A DNA stretch of 64,000 nucleotides from Strongyloides papillosus (Eukaryota > Nematoda > Chromadorea > Rhabditida > Strongyloididae): the NCBI GenBank assembly GCA_005656395.1, contig SRSI01000006.1, forward strand, positions 310,001 to 374,000. The letters are read 5' to 3'. The position numbers were made by a program, and so were the translations under genes. Below are positions 12,327 through 25,143 of the stretch, one piece after another (position 1 is the stretch's first letter; every line of letters begins with the position of its first letter). The notes under the pieces are model-generated. The model had not been told where the DNA came from, searched no databases, and saw nothing but the letters and a program-made list of their open reading frames with translations.

Positions 12327-14254
12327 GTACTGTCCCAAATTGTTGTAAAACTATGCTTTTAACTTTTCTAGAAAGAAAAAAATCTCAGTTGAACAATTAA
12401 TTTAATACAAATAAATCTTCGTTAAATTTATTATATATCATTAATTTGTAGAAAAATATTTATAACATCAACATTTGTTTCTAACAATATAATGTCCAAA
12501 ACTAACTTTATTATTCTACTGACTTATTTATATTATTAATCATGGTAATTTCTTGAACTTTTTATTATTTATATTTTTATAAGCCTTATGTATTAATGAT
12601 AAGTAATCTCTAAAATCGTAATTATGTTTTGCAAAAATATTTGTAAGTATAAAACAGAAGAAAATAAAGTTTGTTTCGTAAGCTTCCATAATAAATCTAT
12701 ATTAGATATCATATCTTTTTTACATAGTGAGTTTTGTTTTATTTTTGGTTTTACAACTGTTGTCGAACATATTTTGAATAACTTATAGTATTTGTAGATC
12801 ATTTAATTTATACCAAGTTTAATGTATTATTCAATTAATTTATAAAAAATAGTTTTGTTTACAAAATATTATTCATTTAGGAAATGTTTTTAATTTTTTG
12901 CGGGTTAAAATTTTATTTGAGATTAGATTTTGCATAAGTAAACTTAAAATATGAAAAAATCTGAAAAACAGATATATTCAAAATACCATCCACCTTTTTA
13001 ATCATAAATAATTTTTTATATCAATATATTAAAAAACAAATTAATCACATTTTTCTTCCCTAATAGAATCGCTTCTGGATAATCTTTACTTCCATAAAGT
13101 TTTATATTGCCACTTTTTATATCACATTATCCTTTGACTTCGAGATATTAGTGAATACGTGTATATAATATTTTTAGTGAAAATATTGTGATATTAAAAC
13201 AGCTAGCAATATATAAGCTAAAATTCTATTTTTTATTTCTCTACTTATTGTTCAATCAACTTTTTAAAATACTAGTATCAAAGTTAAAACAAAATGAAGT
13301 TACTTTGTCTATTGAATTCATTCATAGAATTAGAAATAGACAAACTTATAAAATAAAAATTAATTTATACTAATTATATAAAAAATAACCATTTTTTAAA
13401 ATGGTATTTATTTTTATTTAAGGTTTAGAAATGTTAATATCGCAATAAAAAATTTCTAAAATAAAAAAAGTGTTTTCTATTTACTTACTTAAAGATTTTA
13501 AAAATTACCATAGTAATTTACATTTATATTAAACGATGTTTATTAACATTTTTATTTTAGTTATAATCTAACATGTTTTTATGAAAAATAAATTTCCTAC
13601 TCGTGCATCTTTACTTTTCAACAATAAAAATTAAATACTGTTCTAAATATTAAACATTTTAATTTAATAATTTTACAAAAGTATAAAAGGGGGAAATTTA
13701 TGTTACTTAAAACATTAAACTTGATACATGTCCATCTTATAACGATAAGTCATTCCATATCTCTTTATTGCACAAATTTGGAAAGATGTGTTAATAAAAA
13801 CTTTCCATTTGGATAGTTTTTTGAAATGCAAATATAGTTTTTGTTTTTATTTTGATTTATTTTTAATAATTTTTCTAGACAGCTAATTACGTATGGAAGG
13901 AAAGAATCTTAAAATTATATTTTAATATTTGCTTAAAAATCATGTTATGATACATTCATAAATTATTTAAATAGATATCGTGATCAGAATATAGAGTTTC
14001 TTTTTAGATTTAAAATATATGTATTTATAATAAAATAATTTTTAGTTAATATTATCACTTGTTTATGTCCTATCAATATTCATTATTTAAAATAATGAGA
14101 ATTTTTTTTCATACGATAATTTATTTGATTTTATTCAGTTTTTTACCCTTATAGGATACTACTTTTTTAATTTTATTTTCGTGTATTTTGTAATTTTAGC
14201 CCAATACTAATTATCTTTGAAAATATTAAATTATTTATCACTAACCATTAACTA
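12327..14254. other. Intergenic between PLK4-like and FAM135 genes
   Basis: About 1.9 kb of very AT-rich sequence. It holds the kinase 3' UTR and FAM135 upstream region. A small imperfect hairpin of AT character is seen near 13379-13420. Open frames inside (for example 13188-13373) look like chance. Nothing else recognised. Confidence 0.5.
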
Positions 14255-16904
14255 ATGCACATGAAATTGTGTCCTGAATTTAAAATATGGCTCCGTTTTG
14301 ATGAATTGTTTAATGTAGATTTATTTCATAGAGGTTGTTATGCTGTAAGTATGATATATTTTGTTTGACAAGAAATGTAAATTTAGGTAAAATTACACTT
14401 TCCCGATAGTATTAAAGATAAAATTACAATAGTTCATCTTGTAAAAGATTCCCCGTTAACAGATGATATTGTTATTGAAGGTGAAGTTAGTGAAAAGAAT
14501 GAAGCAATTTCCAGATTTAAAGCAATCTTATACAAAAAAGAATGCGTTTCATTAAATGATGCTTTTGTAATAAGTTATAAATACCCTGAAAGCATTATAA
14601 AATTATCGAAATCATTAAAACTATGCTTTGAGATACAACTACTATCGAGACAACGGCAACCAGATTCTAACATTCCTATTTTAAGTGGTGATCCCAAAAT
14701 ATTATCAACAAGAAAATTGTATCTAAATCTAGAAATCGATAGAAGTGTTCATCTAAAGAAAGTTTTGTATTTTGATAGTAACTCCTTTGCAGCGGTTACC
14801 TTAACATTATATGCATCATTAATTGGTTTTAAACTTAAAAAAAAATCAAATAAAATGGAATCCACAATTACCAATCAAATTAAATGTACTTATGAGTTGA
14901 CATTATACAGTTTAATATCTATTTATCAAGATTTGAAAAATTATATTTATCGTAATTCAAATCTATTAAATGGAATTGTCCTGAAAAATACAGAAGATAT
15001 TAACATTAAAAAACAAGTACAAGAAGAGATAGATATATTAATGAATGACCAAAAACCGTGGGAAAAAATAGAACAAAATATATCTACAAAGAGCAAAAAT
15101 TTAAACACATTATTTGAGCAGGTTGTTTTTTTATTTAAAGATTGCAAACAAATTACAGAACAATTGTATCAAAAACAATTTTTAAACAGAATAAAAAAAT
15201 TAGGTGAAGGATTTTTTTATTGGGAAGATTCAATAGTGTCTTTGATCAATGATAATAGTGATCATCAAAAAATGCATGAAATAGTTGTTAAAAAAGTTGA
15301 AAAAAGTGATTACTGGCATAATATTCCGATGTTAGACTTACATTGTGTAGAAAATGATCATCTTTATCCAAAAGGGTATGCTTTGTATTAATTTTAAAAA
15401 ATAGATTTTTAACATATTTATTCATTTAAAAAATAAAATTAATAAATTATGATTTCAGAAGTGTCGTATTAGAACATTTATTTTCTCCTGTTCTAGGGAA
15501 AAAAAATAATATTACTGTTTCTAAATCTTCAAAGGATTTAAATACTAGTTTATTGTTATCTAATAAAATTAGTTTTGTTGAAAATGTTATAGAAGACAAT
15601 GTTAAAATAGGGCGATGTTCAACAGATTCTAATATAAATTATTCGATTGACGAATCAAACTCAAAAATCGAAACAATTCAATCCAGTTCGAAAGAAAAAA
15701 GTCATTTATTAAAAATGGAATCATCTGAAGACTCCTCAATTGCTTCTTCCAAGTCATCATCATCTGAAGATATTGAAAAAATTATTGAAATATTAAATAC
15801 GTTTGGTAAAACAAACAAAAATATTACGACTTATATAGCTGAAAAAGAAAAATTAAAATCTATGCTTTTAAGTTTGAATTTTCATGGAATGCTTTATTCG
15901 GAAAGAAATTCTTTATCAACTAAGATAATTGACTATTTTTCATCTAATGAGAAAATTCAATATGATATTAGAAACAAAAGAGAAGAATCTTTACTACATC
16001 TAATTGTTTTTGTCCATGGACTTGAAGGATCATCATTAGATTTACAGGGATATATGAATTTCATTACCCTATCAAATCCTGATTGCAATTATCAATTTTT
16101 ACATTCAAAATGTAATGAATCAAAAACGTGGTTGGATATTGAAAGTATGGGTAAAAATTTACTAAACGAAATAATTGAAGAAATAGACAAAATGAAGACA
16201 AAACCCGAAAAAATATCGTATGTTTCATTTTTAAATATATATATTTTTATGTCGTATTTAGTTTTGTTGCTCATAGTTTGGGTGGTTTAATAATACGTAG
16301 TATGTTCAATGTTTCACATATAGAAACACTAAAACCATATTTACATACAATTTTAACTCTTAACTCTCCTCACTGCGGTCTTATGTATATGGACAAAAAA
16401 ACATCGTTGGGTATTAATATTATAAGATGGTGGAAACAATCAATGTCTTTGTATCAATTAACTTTACGTGATCATACAAATCCAAGAGAATCATTTATTT
16501 ATAAATTATCATTAAACTCTGCACTATCTTATTTTCGAAATGTCTTATTAGTTGGTGACTATAATGATAATTTTGTACCAGCAACATCTTCACTTGTAGA
16601 AACATGTGTAGAATCTAAGAAAGATAATAGTATTATGGGATATACATATCGAGAAATAATTCAAAATCTTAATAACGCTATTTCAGAAAGTGAAAATAAA
16701 ACACTTCTTGTAAAATATATTATATCTCATCATTCTGATCCTATAATATCAATGGATCGTTTAATAGGAAGAAGTGGTAAGTGATATTTTATTAGAATTA
16801 AAACAAAATTTAACTTTCCTTCTTTAGAACATGTCGCTCCAGTAGATGATGATAATTTCATTGAAAAATTTATTTGTATATCTGCAGGAAAATATTTTCG
16901 ATAG
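14255..16904 (+). CDS. FAM135-family protein with DUF676 putative serine esterase/lipase domain
   Basis: This is an 809-residue member of the FAM135A/B family. Exons: 14255-14344, 14387-15375, 15459-16217, 16262-16776, 16828-16904, all GT-AG with agreeing phases. The N-terminal part matches the FAM135 N-terminal domain: FNVDLFHRGCYAVKLHFP mirrors the family's FYNVDLFQRGFYQI. A Ser-rich linker (SSIASSKSSSSEDIEKII) separates it from the C-terminal alpha/beta hydrolase. That domain carries LIVFVHGLEGSSLDLQGY (oxyanion region), AHSLGGLIIRS (nucleophile Ser in H-S-x-G-G), GDYNDNFVPATSS (probable acid residue) and a distal His-containing SEHVAPVDD. The substrate is unknown even in vertebrates. ATG 14255 is followed by a second in-frame ATG at 14261. 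A second, shorter copy follows 339 bases downstream. Confidence 0.88.
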
Positions 16905-17243
16905 ACAATAAAGAAAAACAAATTTAAATAACTCACAAATATTGTTATCATTATTTTTTAATTTATTTTGATTTGAATATATTTGACCATTACAATCTTA
17001 CAAAATAATGTTTTATAAAATAAATCTTAAATTCAAATTATAAAAAAAAATTCTGATTTATGTGTGCACTTTAAAATTCTAACATGTCATTTCCAAACGG
17101 AAGGAGTGCTTTATAGCCTTTAACTATTGTCTAAAAAGCATTAAAGGTATTCCTACTTTTGTATACTAAGTTACAATTCCAATTTATTCCAACTTTTCTT
17201 AAGTCTTGTATTATATTATTATTTTTTTGTAAAAACTATAGTT
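16905..17243. other. Spacer between tandem FAM135 copies
   Basis: 339 AT-rich bases between the stop of copy 1 and the start of copy 2. It ends in ACTATAG two bases before the copy-2 ATG, a possible (trans-)splice acceptor. No sign of the N-terminal domain coding sequence remains in it. Confidence 0.5.
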
Positions 17244-18853
17244 ATGTGTGATAATGCAGGAACATTTAACCCTTTGTCACCATTTATTAAAATAAGAAAA
17301 GGCCCAAAACACTGTGAGTTTGATCTAAGGAAGTTAAAGAAGTGTGCCGATGGTTTTGTCGTTTGGAATGACAAAATTTCTAATTTACTTACTAACTCTT
17401 ATTCTCATCACAATATTCAAAAAAAAATCATTCGTAAGGTTAAAAAAACCAAATACTGGTGTTCCATACCAACAAAGAAACATCCATATGCTGGAGATGG
17501 TGAAATTTGTATACATAAGTAAGTTTTTAAATTTTGATTTATTAATTAGTTATAGGGTTGTAATTTTAGAACATAATTTTTACAGAGAACAAAATGGAGA
17601 GAATGACAATGAGAGTGGCATTTTTGTTAATGAAGTTGATTTTAAGAACAAATGTTTATCTACGGATAATTTGATTGTATCCGGTAGCCCTTCCTCTGGG
17701 ACTGTTTCTATGTCGATGGATAATGTGCTTGGAGATAATAAGACGGTTTCTGAAGTACCTTCAGAAAAACTATCTATTGATGAGAAAACCACACTCGGTG
17801 ATTCACCTGCATCAATTGCTCCTGACAAAGAGTATAAAAATGAGGATAATGTTACAGTTTTAAAAAAAACATCCGACGATTATTTTCTTGATAAACCGCG
17901 TAATGTGCATTTAGTTATTTTTGTTCATGGTCTCGAAGGAACACCACATGATTTAGCTGAATATCCTCATTTTATAACACAAGTAAATCCAAATGTACTT
18001 TATAAATTCTATAATTCTCAATCAAATTTTGAAAAGACATGGACAGATATTAATACTCTTGGAGAAAATCTTCTAACTGAAATAAACCTTCACATCCAAC
18101 TCTTGGATTGTAAACCAAATAAAATTTCGTAAGTTTTACTTTTAAATTAATTAATTGATAATTTCTTTAAAAATTGGATAGTAGTAAATAAACCATTTTT
18201 TTATTTTAGGTTTATAGCTCATAGTATGGGAGGAATTATTGTGCGGAGTATGTTTAATGTGGAAGGAATAGAAAAATTGAAACCCTATTTTCATACACTT
18301 CTTACTATCAATTCTCCACATTGTGGTATTAATTACGGTTCAAAAAGGGTTACAATAGGTGTACGGTTCTTAGAATGGTGGTTTAATTCAAATTCTATAA
18401 AACAACTATCATTAAAAGATACCAATACATTAGATGAATCATTCTTGTTCAAGCTTTCACTAAATGATGCTTTTAGTTCATTTAAAAATGTTTTACTTAT
18501 GGGGAATTACCAAGATAATTTCGTATGTGGTAGCTCTGCTTTGATTGAGCACAATACCAAGTCATACTACGACAAATCACGTATTGGGAGATTGTATGAC
18601 AAGATGATCGAAAATATTGAACAGTTAATTGTAAATTCAAACAATGAAACGGTATTGATAAAGTATATTGTCACTCATAATTCAGATGGCGGACTTAATT
18701 TTGACCGTTTAATAGGAAGAGATGGTACATTTTAAATTATTTTTTATCCTTTTGTTTATAATTATATTTTTTCCAGGACACGTACATCCATGTGATGATT
18801 TACATTTTATCGAGAAAATAATGCATTGCTCAGCGGGGAAATATTTTGCTTAA
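17244..18853 (+). CDS. Short FAM135 paralogue (hydrolase domain, lacks N-terminal domain)
   Basis: This is a 479-residue tandem paralogue of the gene upstream. Exons: 17244-17518, 17556-18128, 18210-18724, 18777-18853. The last two exons have exactly the same lengths (515 and 77) and phases as in copy 1, so intron positions are conserved. It keeps the linker-flanking motif (KKTKYWCSIPTKK, compare KSDYWHNIPMLD in copy 1). It also keeps HLVIFVHGLEGTPHDLAEY, AHSMGGIIVRS, GNYQDNFVCGSSA and GHVHPCDDLHFIEK, so the hydrolase motifs are intact. The roughly 300-residue FAM135 N-terminal domain is absent. Either the duplication was partial or the 5' exons were lost. The start at 17244 is the first ATG after a possible acceptor. 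Function is unknown beyond a predicted esterase/lipase fold. Confidence 0.85.
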
Positions 18854-19124
18854 TGTTTAAAATCACCACTAACAATTGTATAGTTTTGTATATTTTTATA
18901 ATTGAAAAAAAAATTTTATTTTCAACATAGACGTTAATGGCGTAGAAAAATAATATATAAGAAAAAGTACAATTTAACTATTTTTAAAAAGTAATACATG
19001 TAGATGCATTAACTAAAAAAAAATTGCTAATCACAAAATTATAAAATATAAAAGTACGATTTAGATATAGTAGTATATATTGTAAAATGCCAAAAACGGT
19101 TGATAAATGATTAGAGTATTGTGA

Positions 19125-19702
19125 TTAAATATAAAGTCTATAACGCATGACAACATAAGAAGATTTGTCAATTGATGCTGGGCACTCGTCTGGATTCAAC
19201 ATTTTAAAACCAATGGAACGAAGAGCAAATGGAATACCGAATCTCTCTTTGAAAATTTTTTGTTTATCAAAGCACATGTAAATACAGCGAACTTTAAGAA
19301 GTTCATCGCAGTGTTCGAAAAATTCAATGAATTTAGTACGAGATACAGTGTATAGTACATCGTGGTTAGACATGTAAACTGCATAAGAATTTTCATCTTC
19401 CAAATACGATCCATTCCAATCTTTATCAACATCTATAATCAATAATTTAATTTCCTTCAGTACCAATTAATAAACTTACTTTTGACTAGTTCTCCAGCTC
19501 TCTTAACAAGCTCCTTATGGATGTCATCTTCAACTGAAGGGGCGTCAGGAGCACTGATTGTCACTGCCACCAAGGTTAGTGAAGCTGTAGAAATGAGATA
19601 TTTTATAAAAATTTAGAAAAAAAAAACTTACTTTTGGTTAACTTCACTAACCGTATTACTAAATTCTTGCTTATTCTCAGAGAATATTAACTTGTTATCC
19701 AT
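19125..19702 (-). CDS. oaz-1: Ornithine decarboxylase antizyme, made by +1 ribosomal frameshift
   Basis: Antizyme binds ornithine decarboxylase, inhibits it and sends it to the proteasome, closing the polyamine feedback loop. Exons: 19702-19632, 19584-19480, 19432-19125 (introns 47 nt each). ORF1 (36 codons from ATG 19702) ends at UCC UGA (19550-19545). Shifting +1 there joins ORF2 exactly, and ORF2 then runs without stops through the last intron to TAA at 19125. The fused protein is about 160 residues. ORF2 shows the antizyme core: FIEFFEHCDELLKVRCIYMC, then FDKQKIFKERFGIPFALRSI, then GFKMLNP, matching vertebrate LLEFAEEQLRADHVFICFHK...LLRTFSFLGFEIVRP. The bases after UGA (CGCCCC) resemble the vertebrate 3' context (UGCCCC). 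A plain ATG-to-stop gene caller would misannotate it. Confidence 0.93.
19545..19550 (-). promoter_or_regulatory. Programmed +1 frameshift site UCC-UGA of antizyme
   Basis: On the minus strand the zero frame reads ...CAG TGC TCC TGA; the +1 frame continues GAC GCC CCT TCA. TGC TCC TGA is identical to the best-known metazoan antizyme site. Family knowledge: polyamines raise shifting at this codon pair. Confidence 0.92.
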
Positions 19703-22700
19703 CTTGCTAATTTTTAAAAAAGCACGAAATCACTAAAAAAAACTATTTAAGAACAATTATTCAACATGTAATAATGCGTTAAAAAACGAAGTTATGTCAT
19801 ATTTAGAGAGAGTCACCCAATAATTTGTGTACATTCATCATATGATTGTATGTGTTGGGAAATAATTTGAATAATGACACACCATTTCCATCTCTAACAG
19901 ACGGAAAAATGATAGGGAAAGAAATATTAAGAAATATATATGCTTTGCCTACATTTTTATTTTGTAATGGCAGTACATACATATAACTTGTCTATTCAAT
20001 GGAAACTGATTTCAAAAGGGTAGAGTATGACTACTTATATCCAAAGTCAAAAATAATATTAAAGTTGCTTTTGTAGATAAGAAGCTTTATGTATATAGAT
20101 ATGAAGAGCAGTCATATGACTTTTCATGGATTATTGCGTGTTAAACAAAACAGAAATGTTATTAATAATAATTTTTTTCCAAAAAAAGAGTTGAACAAAT
20201 ATTTGTGTTTTATGATAAATGTTTATTTTGATACAAATATCGTACTAATTTCGTCATATAAAATAAATTAAATTGCCGTTATTTGCTGCATCTTAAAGTA
20301 CTATAAATTACAATGTTTAATTACAAGAAAAGTAAATTTTAACTACAAAAACAAAATATAAAATAATAAAAAATTTAATTTCATCCTGAAATGATTACGA
20401 AAAAAGAGTAACTTATACTGCATTATCTCTTTGAATAGAAAATATTAAAGCGACAAACTACAACAAAACTCAAAAATTAGTATAACAATATGATAAAAAA
20501 GTATAATTTAAAGTGTACAGATAAAACGTGCATCTTTCGAATACTGTATAAAAATGATATTAATTGTAACACTATGATAAGAAAGCAATTAATCACATGA
20601 AAACATAAAAATCTTTAAGATTTATACTTTAAATATATAATAAATATTTTAAATAATTTCACTGGTTATATATTATTTCAAAATAAATTTAAATATTTCA
20701 TGGAAAACTTTTTAAAAAAAATATAACAAGATACATAGTATTCAAATGAAAGAAAGTTCAAAATAGACAAGGGAAAAACTACTTTTTATGTTATAGTAAT
20801 TAATAAAAAGTTGATATTAGTGGAAACATATATAATTTTGAAATAAGTTAATTTATATTATGACAATCAAATTATGACTATCAACAAACGCATGACCCTC
20901 ATGTATACAATTATCAATTGTTACCCTCTATTGTATTTAAAAGGTTTCTTAATAAATAATGCCAGAAGCAGAACATTAATTTAAATGTACACAAAACCAT
21001 AGACACATCCCTATAATTTTATAAAATGTACACAACATTGGCTATTCTCAACTATCTATAAGTATACTCCCACTTTTACTACAATTTTTCGAATACAATG
21101 TACTTGGGAAACACTGTTATAATATTATATACATTATATGAATTATCATCTATTAAATTGATTTAGTAAGTACACATTTTAACTAAATATATACATATTC
21201 ATTTATACATATCATAATAAAATTACTTATGACTATGATAAAAATAGGATTAACTGTTGTAGTAAATGCCAACGTTAAAACCAAAAATATTCCAACACTT
21301 ATTAGTGTGAGAAAAAATTGACTAGAAAAGTTTCATATATTTTGTTCTACAAATCATAGCTATACTTTTCAAATATACTATTAATTTTATAAAATATCAT
21401 ACGTATCAAATGAGTAGTAAGACAGTTCTAATTTTCATGACCATAAAATTTATTTTTACCATTAAAATAAGTATTTATACTTTAATGCAAATAAAGGACA
21501 AGTAAAGTAGAGAGAGGTTGATGTAATTCATCCAAGATAATTCTAGCTTCACCAGTTAGTATTAAGAAAATACACGTGATTATAGTTATACACTCCGCAC
21601 TTATCGATATTTTTATAAAGCAACTAAATATCAGTAAAGCTTGCTTGGTACTATATGTTTACAAACATTGGAAAGACGTTCTCAATAATCAATGCTCACT
21701 ACACAACTTTCTCTTTATTACTATGAACTGAATATTATTATTGGAAGTGTATCTATGTTTTCATTGTTAATTTACTTACCTCGAATTGATTGTGATATCT
21801 AGTGTCTTGGCTATCTCTTTAACTTGAACAGTTACTGAAATCTTCTAAAGAAATCTAACAAGTACAATACATTTATAGAATATAAAATTTAAAAGAAAAT
21901 GTTGTCTTGTTACAGCCTAAATTTTATATGACATATTGATTTAATTGTAATTACTTTTAAGGGTTTTGTATTATATAAATAAGTTTTTGTATTGTTAACT
22001 ATAGTATTTTAAAGGGATAGTAGCTTTTTTGAAAATAACTGATAGTTTTACTTACTTAGTATTTTTTTTATTGGATTATTTAGTTGATTTTGTTTTTTAT
22101 GAGTAAGAATTTTTTTGTTAAAAATATACTCTAGAGTTTTTTTAAAGTGAAAAATGTGTAGGCTTTAAAAAATATAAGCGGTTGTATTTATGATATTTTC
22201 TGAATATTTTTTTTATTTATGTTTCTAGTGGTTACGATGTTTATATGTAAGTTCTAAGTAATCATTATTATAGTAATTTAAAAATATAGAAGAAAAATAT
22301 TGTAAAATTACAATATTTAGTTAAATAATTTCATTCGTTTACTCGATAATTTGAGTCATGTGCATATGAAGCTGGAAGAGGTTCTCGTTTTGATGTGACT
22401 ACAACCAGACACCATAGTGATATACACTACTATTCGTCAGCAGCATTTATTCACTTTTGTTGTTACACCGTGCACCATAAAATAAGCGATATTTTGTGGC
22501 CGTCTTCCCTGTATACCCTATAAAATTTCTACAATTAATGTCTCATGACAATTCTGAAACGTGTTTTAGTGAAGTTTTATTGACATTATTAAATAATTAA
22601 GATTATTTTACCTTTATGTAAAATTAATTGTATATAACCATATTATTAAATATATGGAATTTTTATATATTGTAATAATTTTTTAGAACAGCAGTTTGCT

Positions 22701-22729
22701 ATAAATAAGACAATACTGTCTAAGAGGCA
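19703..22729. other. Long intergenic region between antizyme and CDC27
   Basis: About 3 kb, AT-rich, between divergently transcribed genes, so both promoters lie here. Most is featureless. A stretch at about 22340-22560, just before CDC27, is clearly less AT-rich and more complex than the rest. It may be a promoter, 5' UTR or non-coding RNA. The 60-codon open frame at 20089-20271 looks like chance. Confidence 0.5.
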
Positions 22730-25143
22730 ATGCTGTCACAGACTTCTCATAATCAGTCAACATCATCGTCATTAACGACTTCTATTAATAATCAAGACCA
22801 TATTGAAGACGCTATCAATAAATGTTTAAAATATTATGCAGTAGAAGATGCACTCGTGCTTGCTGAAGCTTATTTTGCAAAAGGTATGTTTTTAGAGGAA
22901 TTATGAAATTTTCTATAAATACGTTTTAAGTTAAATCAAATAGCGCTCTATGTTTATTAGTTCATTGCTATATACAAAAAAACCAATATCATTCTGCATT
23001 CAAGTTACTTGAAGACCAAAAATCTAAATCTAATGACGGGTTATATTGTCCGGAAACAAGATTCTTACATGCCAAGTGTGCATATAAAATGGGTAAAAAT
23101 GACATTGCTGAATTTGCGCTGAAGGACGATAAGTCATCAGAAACTGAAATTCATCTTCATAGTTGTTTTAATAATTCAGAATCTCGTCCTTTCGCTCATG
23201 CTTTACTTGCTCAAATTCTCAGGGAATCAGGTAGACATAGTGCAGCTTTATTCGTATGGGAATCAGGAATGAAACAATATCCAGTATTGTGGTCATCTAT
23301 CAAAGACTATTGTGATGTTGGCGGAGGAAGTGTACGTAAAAAGTTAGCTGCTAGTGTTTGTAGTAATATAGAAACTAAACGTGCACGTTTTGAATGTCCT
23401 CCATCTGTTTCAACAGAATCTCTTGATGTAAAGGAAGAGTGTATTGAAACGACACCTGTGAATAATGGTAAAGCCCCAACTATTTTAATGGTAGCTCCAA
23501 AAAAAGCGGGTAGACGTAAAAGCACAACTCCTAATAGTGTTAATAGCAAAAATGTTAATGTCGAAGGACGAGTAGAAATTAGACGTAGCCAAAGATTATT
23601 GCAAACACATGGAAATGAGAATTTAAATAGAGAACGCATAGTTAATGGAAGATCAGGTTCTAGCACATCAATGCCTAGAATGAATATGTCATCAGAGATC
23701 ACGCCAAATAATAAAAAATTGCCTTCAATTAAAAAAATGAGAAGTTGGAAAATCCAGAATAGTCCCGAAAATAATCTTAATAGTCCTGAGGTTATGGAGG
23801 TTGAAGGAACCAGGAAGTCAAAACGCTCCGCTCAGATTCATAATCCACTATCATTAGTCAATCGGACAAATTCAGAGGTTGCACAAGCTTCTTTGTCCGA
23901 TTCAACAACATCATTAGCATCTAATACTTCATCATGCATCAAAAGTGACGAAAGTCACGATTTTGTCGATAGCAGTGGTGAAGATAGAGATGAAAATTAT
24001 GATTGTATTGAAGATAGAATGAAAGAAGAATTGTTAAAAACTACTTCTCCTTTATATTTTGATATTCTTAATTGGATATGCAAGATGTCAGAGATTCAAG
24101 AATGTCTATCTGGTTATTTATGTCAAGATGCTTTGGAAAGGTTAGATGATCTCCCAGGCGAATTTCAATCCAATCCTTTGGTTTTGGAACTCCGCGCAAG
24201 AGCTTTATTTGAGCGTGGAGATTACAAGTCAGCTGCAGATATTTTCCAAACATTGAGAGAGCTATATCCACATCGATTAGATGGAATGGAAGTCCTTTCT
24301 ACAGCACTTTGGCATCTCCAAGATGCTTCTAAACTCTCTGCATTAGCTAACGAATTGGTTAAAGAAAATCGAACAAGTGCTATCGCATGGTGTGTTGCTG
24401 GTAATTGCTTTAGTGTTCAAAAGTTACATGAAACAGCGATCGAATGCCTACAAAGATCAATTATTTTAAATCCAAGATTTGCATATGCATATTCTGTTTT
24501 GGGTCATGAATTAATTGATATAGATAAGTTAGATGATGCCATTAGATGTTTTAGAAAAGCAATTACACTTGCTCCAAAAGATTACAGAGCATACTTTGGA
24601 ATGGGAATGATATATCAAATGAAAGAGAATTATCCTGTTGCTTTGACTAATTTTGAGAAGGCTGTTGCTTGTAATCCAAGTAATACAAAATTACTTTGCC
24701 AATTAGGAGTTTGTGAACAAGCGTTACGCCGCAATGATCAGGTAATAAAGTCATTTATAATATTATTTTATTTTTTATAGGCTTTGAAAAAATTTGACGA
24801 TGCTCTAAAAATCAATCCAAATGATATAGCAACCAAATTCCATAAAGCACGACTTCTTTATGAAATCAAAGAATACGAGAAATCTCTTGTAGTTCTTGAA
24901 GATTTAAAACTTTCATCACCAAATGAAGCACAAATTTTCTTTTTACTTGGTCATGTATATAAGAAGATGGGGGAAGAACATAAATCGAATACATATTTCA
25001 ATTGGGCTAGTGATATTGATCCTCGTGGAGAACAATCTAAACCATTATTTGGTTCAGTTCGCAATACTATTGATGATGAGCAGGATGGAGAACCAGAAGG
25101 TATAGATGAAGTGCTAAACGAGCCCGTTCCTTCACTATTATAA
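22730..25143 (+). CDS. cdc-27: Anaphase-promoting complex subunit 3 (CDC27/APC3)
   Basis: This is a TPR subunit of the APC/C ubiquitin ligase, which binds Cdh1/Cdc20 tails, 775 residues. Exons: 22730-22883, 22931-24741, 24781-25143 (introns 47 and 39 nt). The N-terminus matches the family: AEAYFAKVKSNSALCLLVHC aligns with vertebrate AERLYAEVHSEEALFLLATC, which also fixed the first intron's acceptor at 22930. Residues ~170-360 form a Ser/Lys-rich disordered insert. The C-terminal half is a run of TPRs, including GNCFSVQKLHETAIECLQRS, AYSVLGHELIDIDKLDDAIR and YFGMGMIYQMKENYPVALTN. The order (N-terminal TPRs, disordered loop, C-terminal TPRs) is that of CDC27. The last residues (GIDEVLNEPVPSLL) are acidic. 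Confidence 0.92.

Noticed and set aside
16905..17243. Hidden 5' exons of FAM135 copy 2
   Set aside because: No segment resembling the FAM135 N-terminal domain in the spacer; only a possible acceptor before the ATG.
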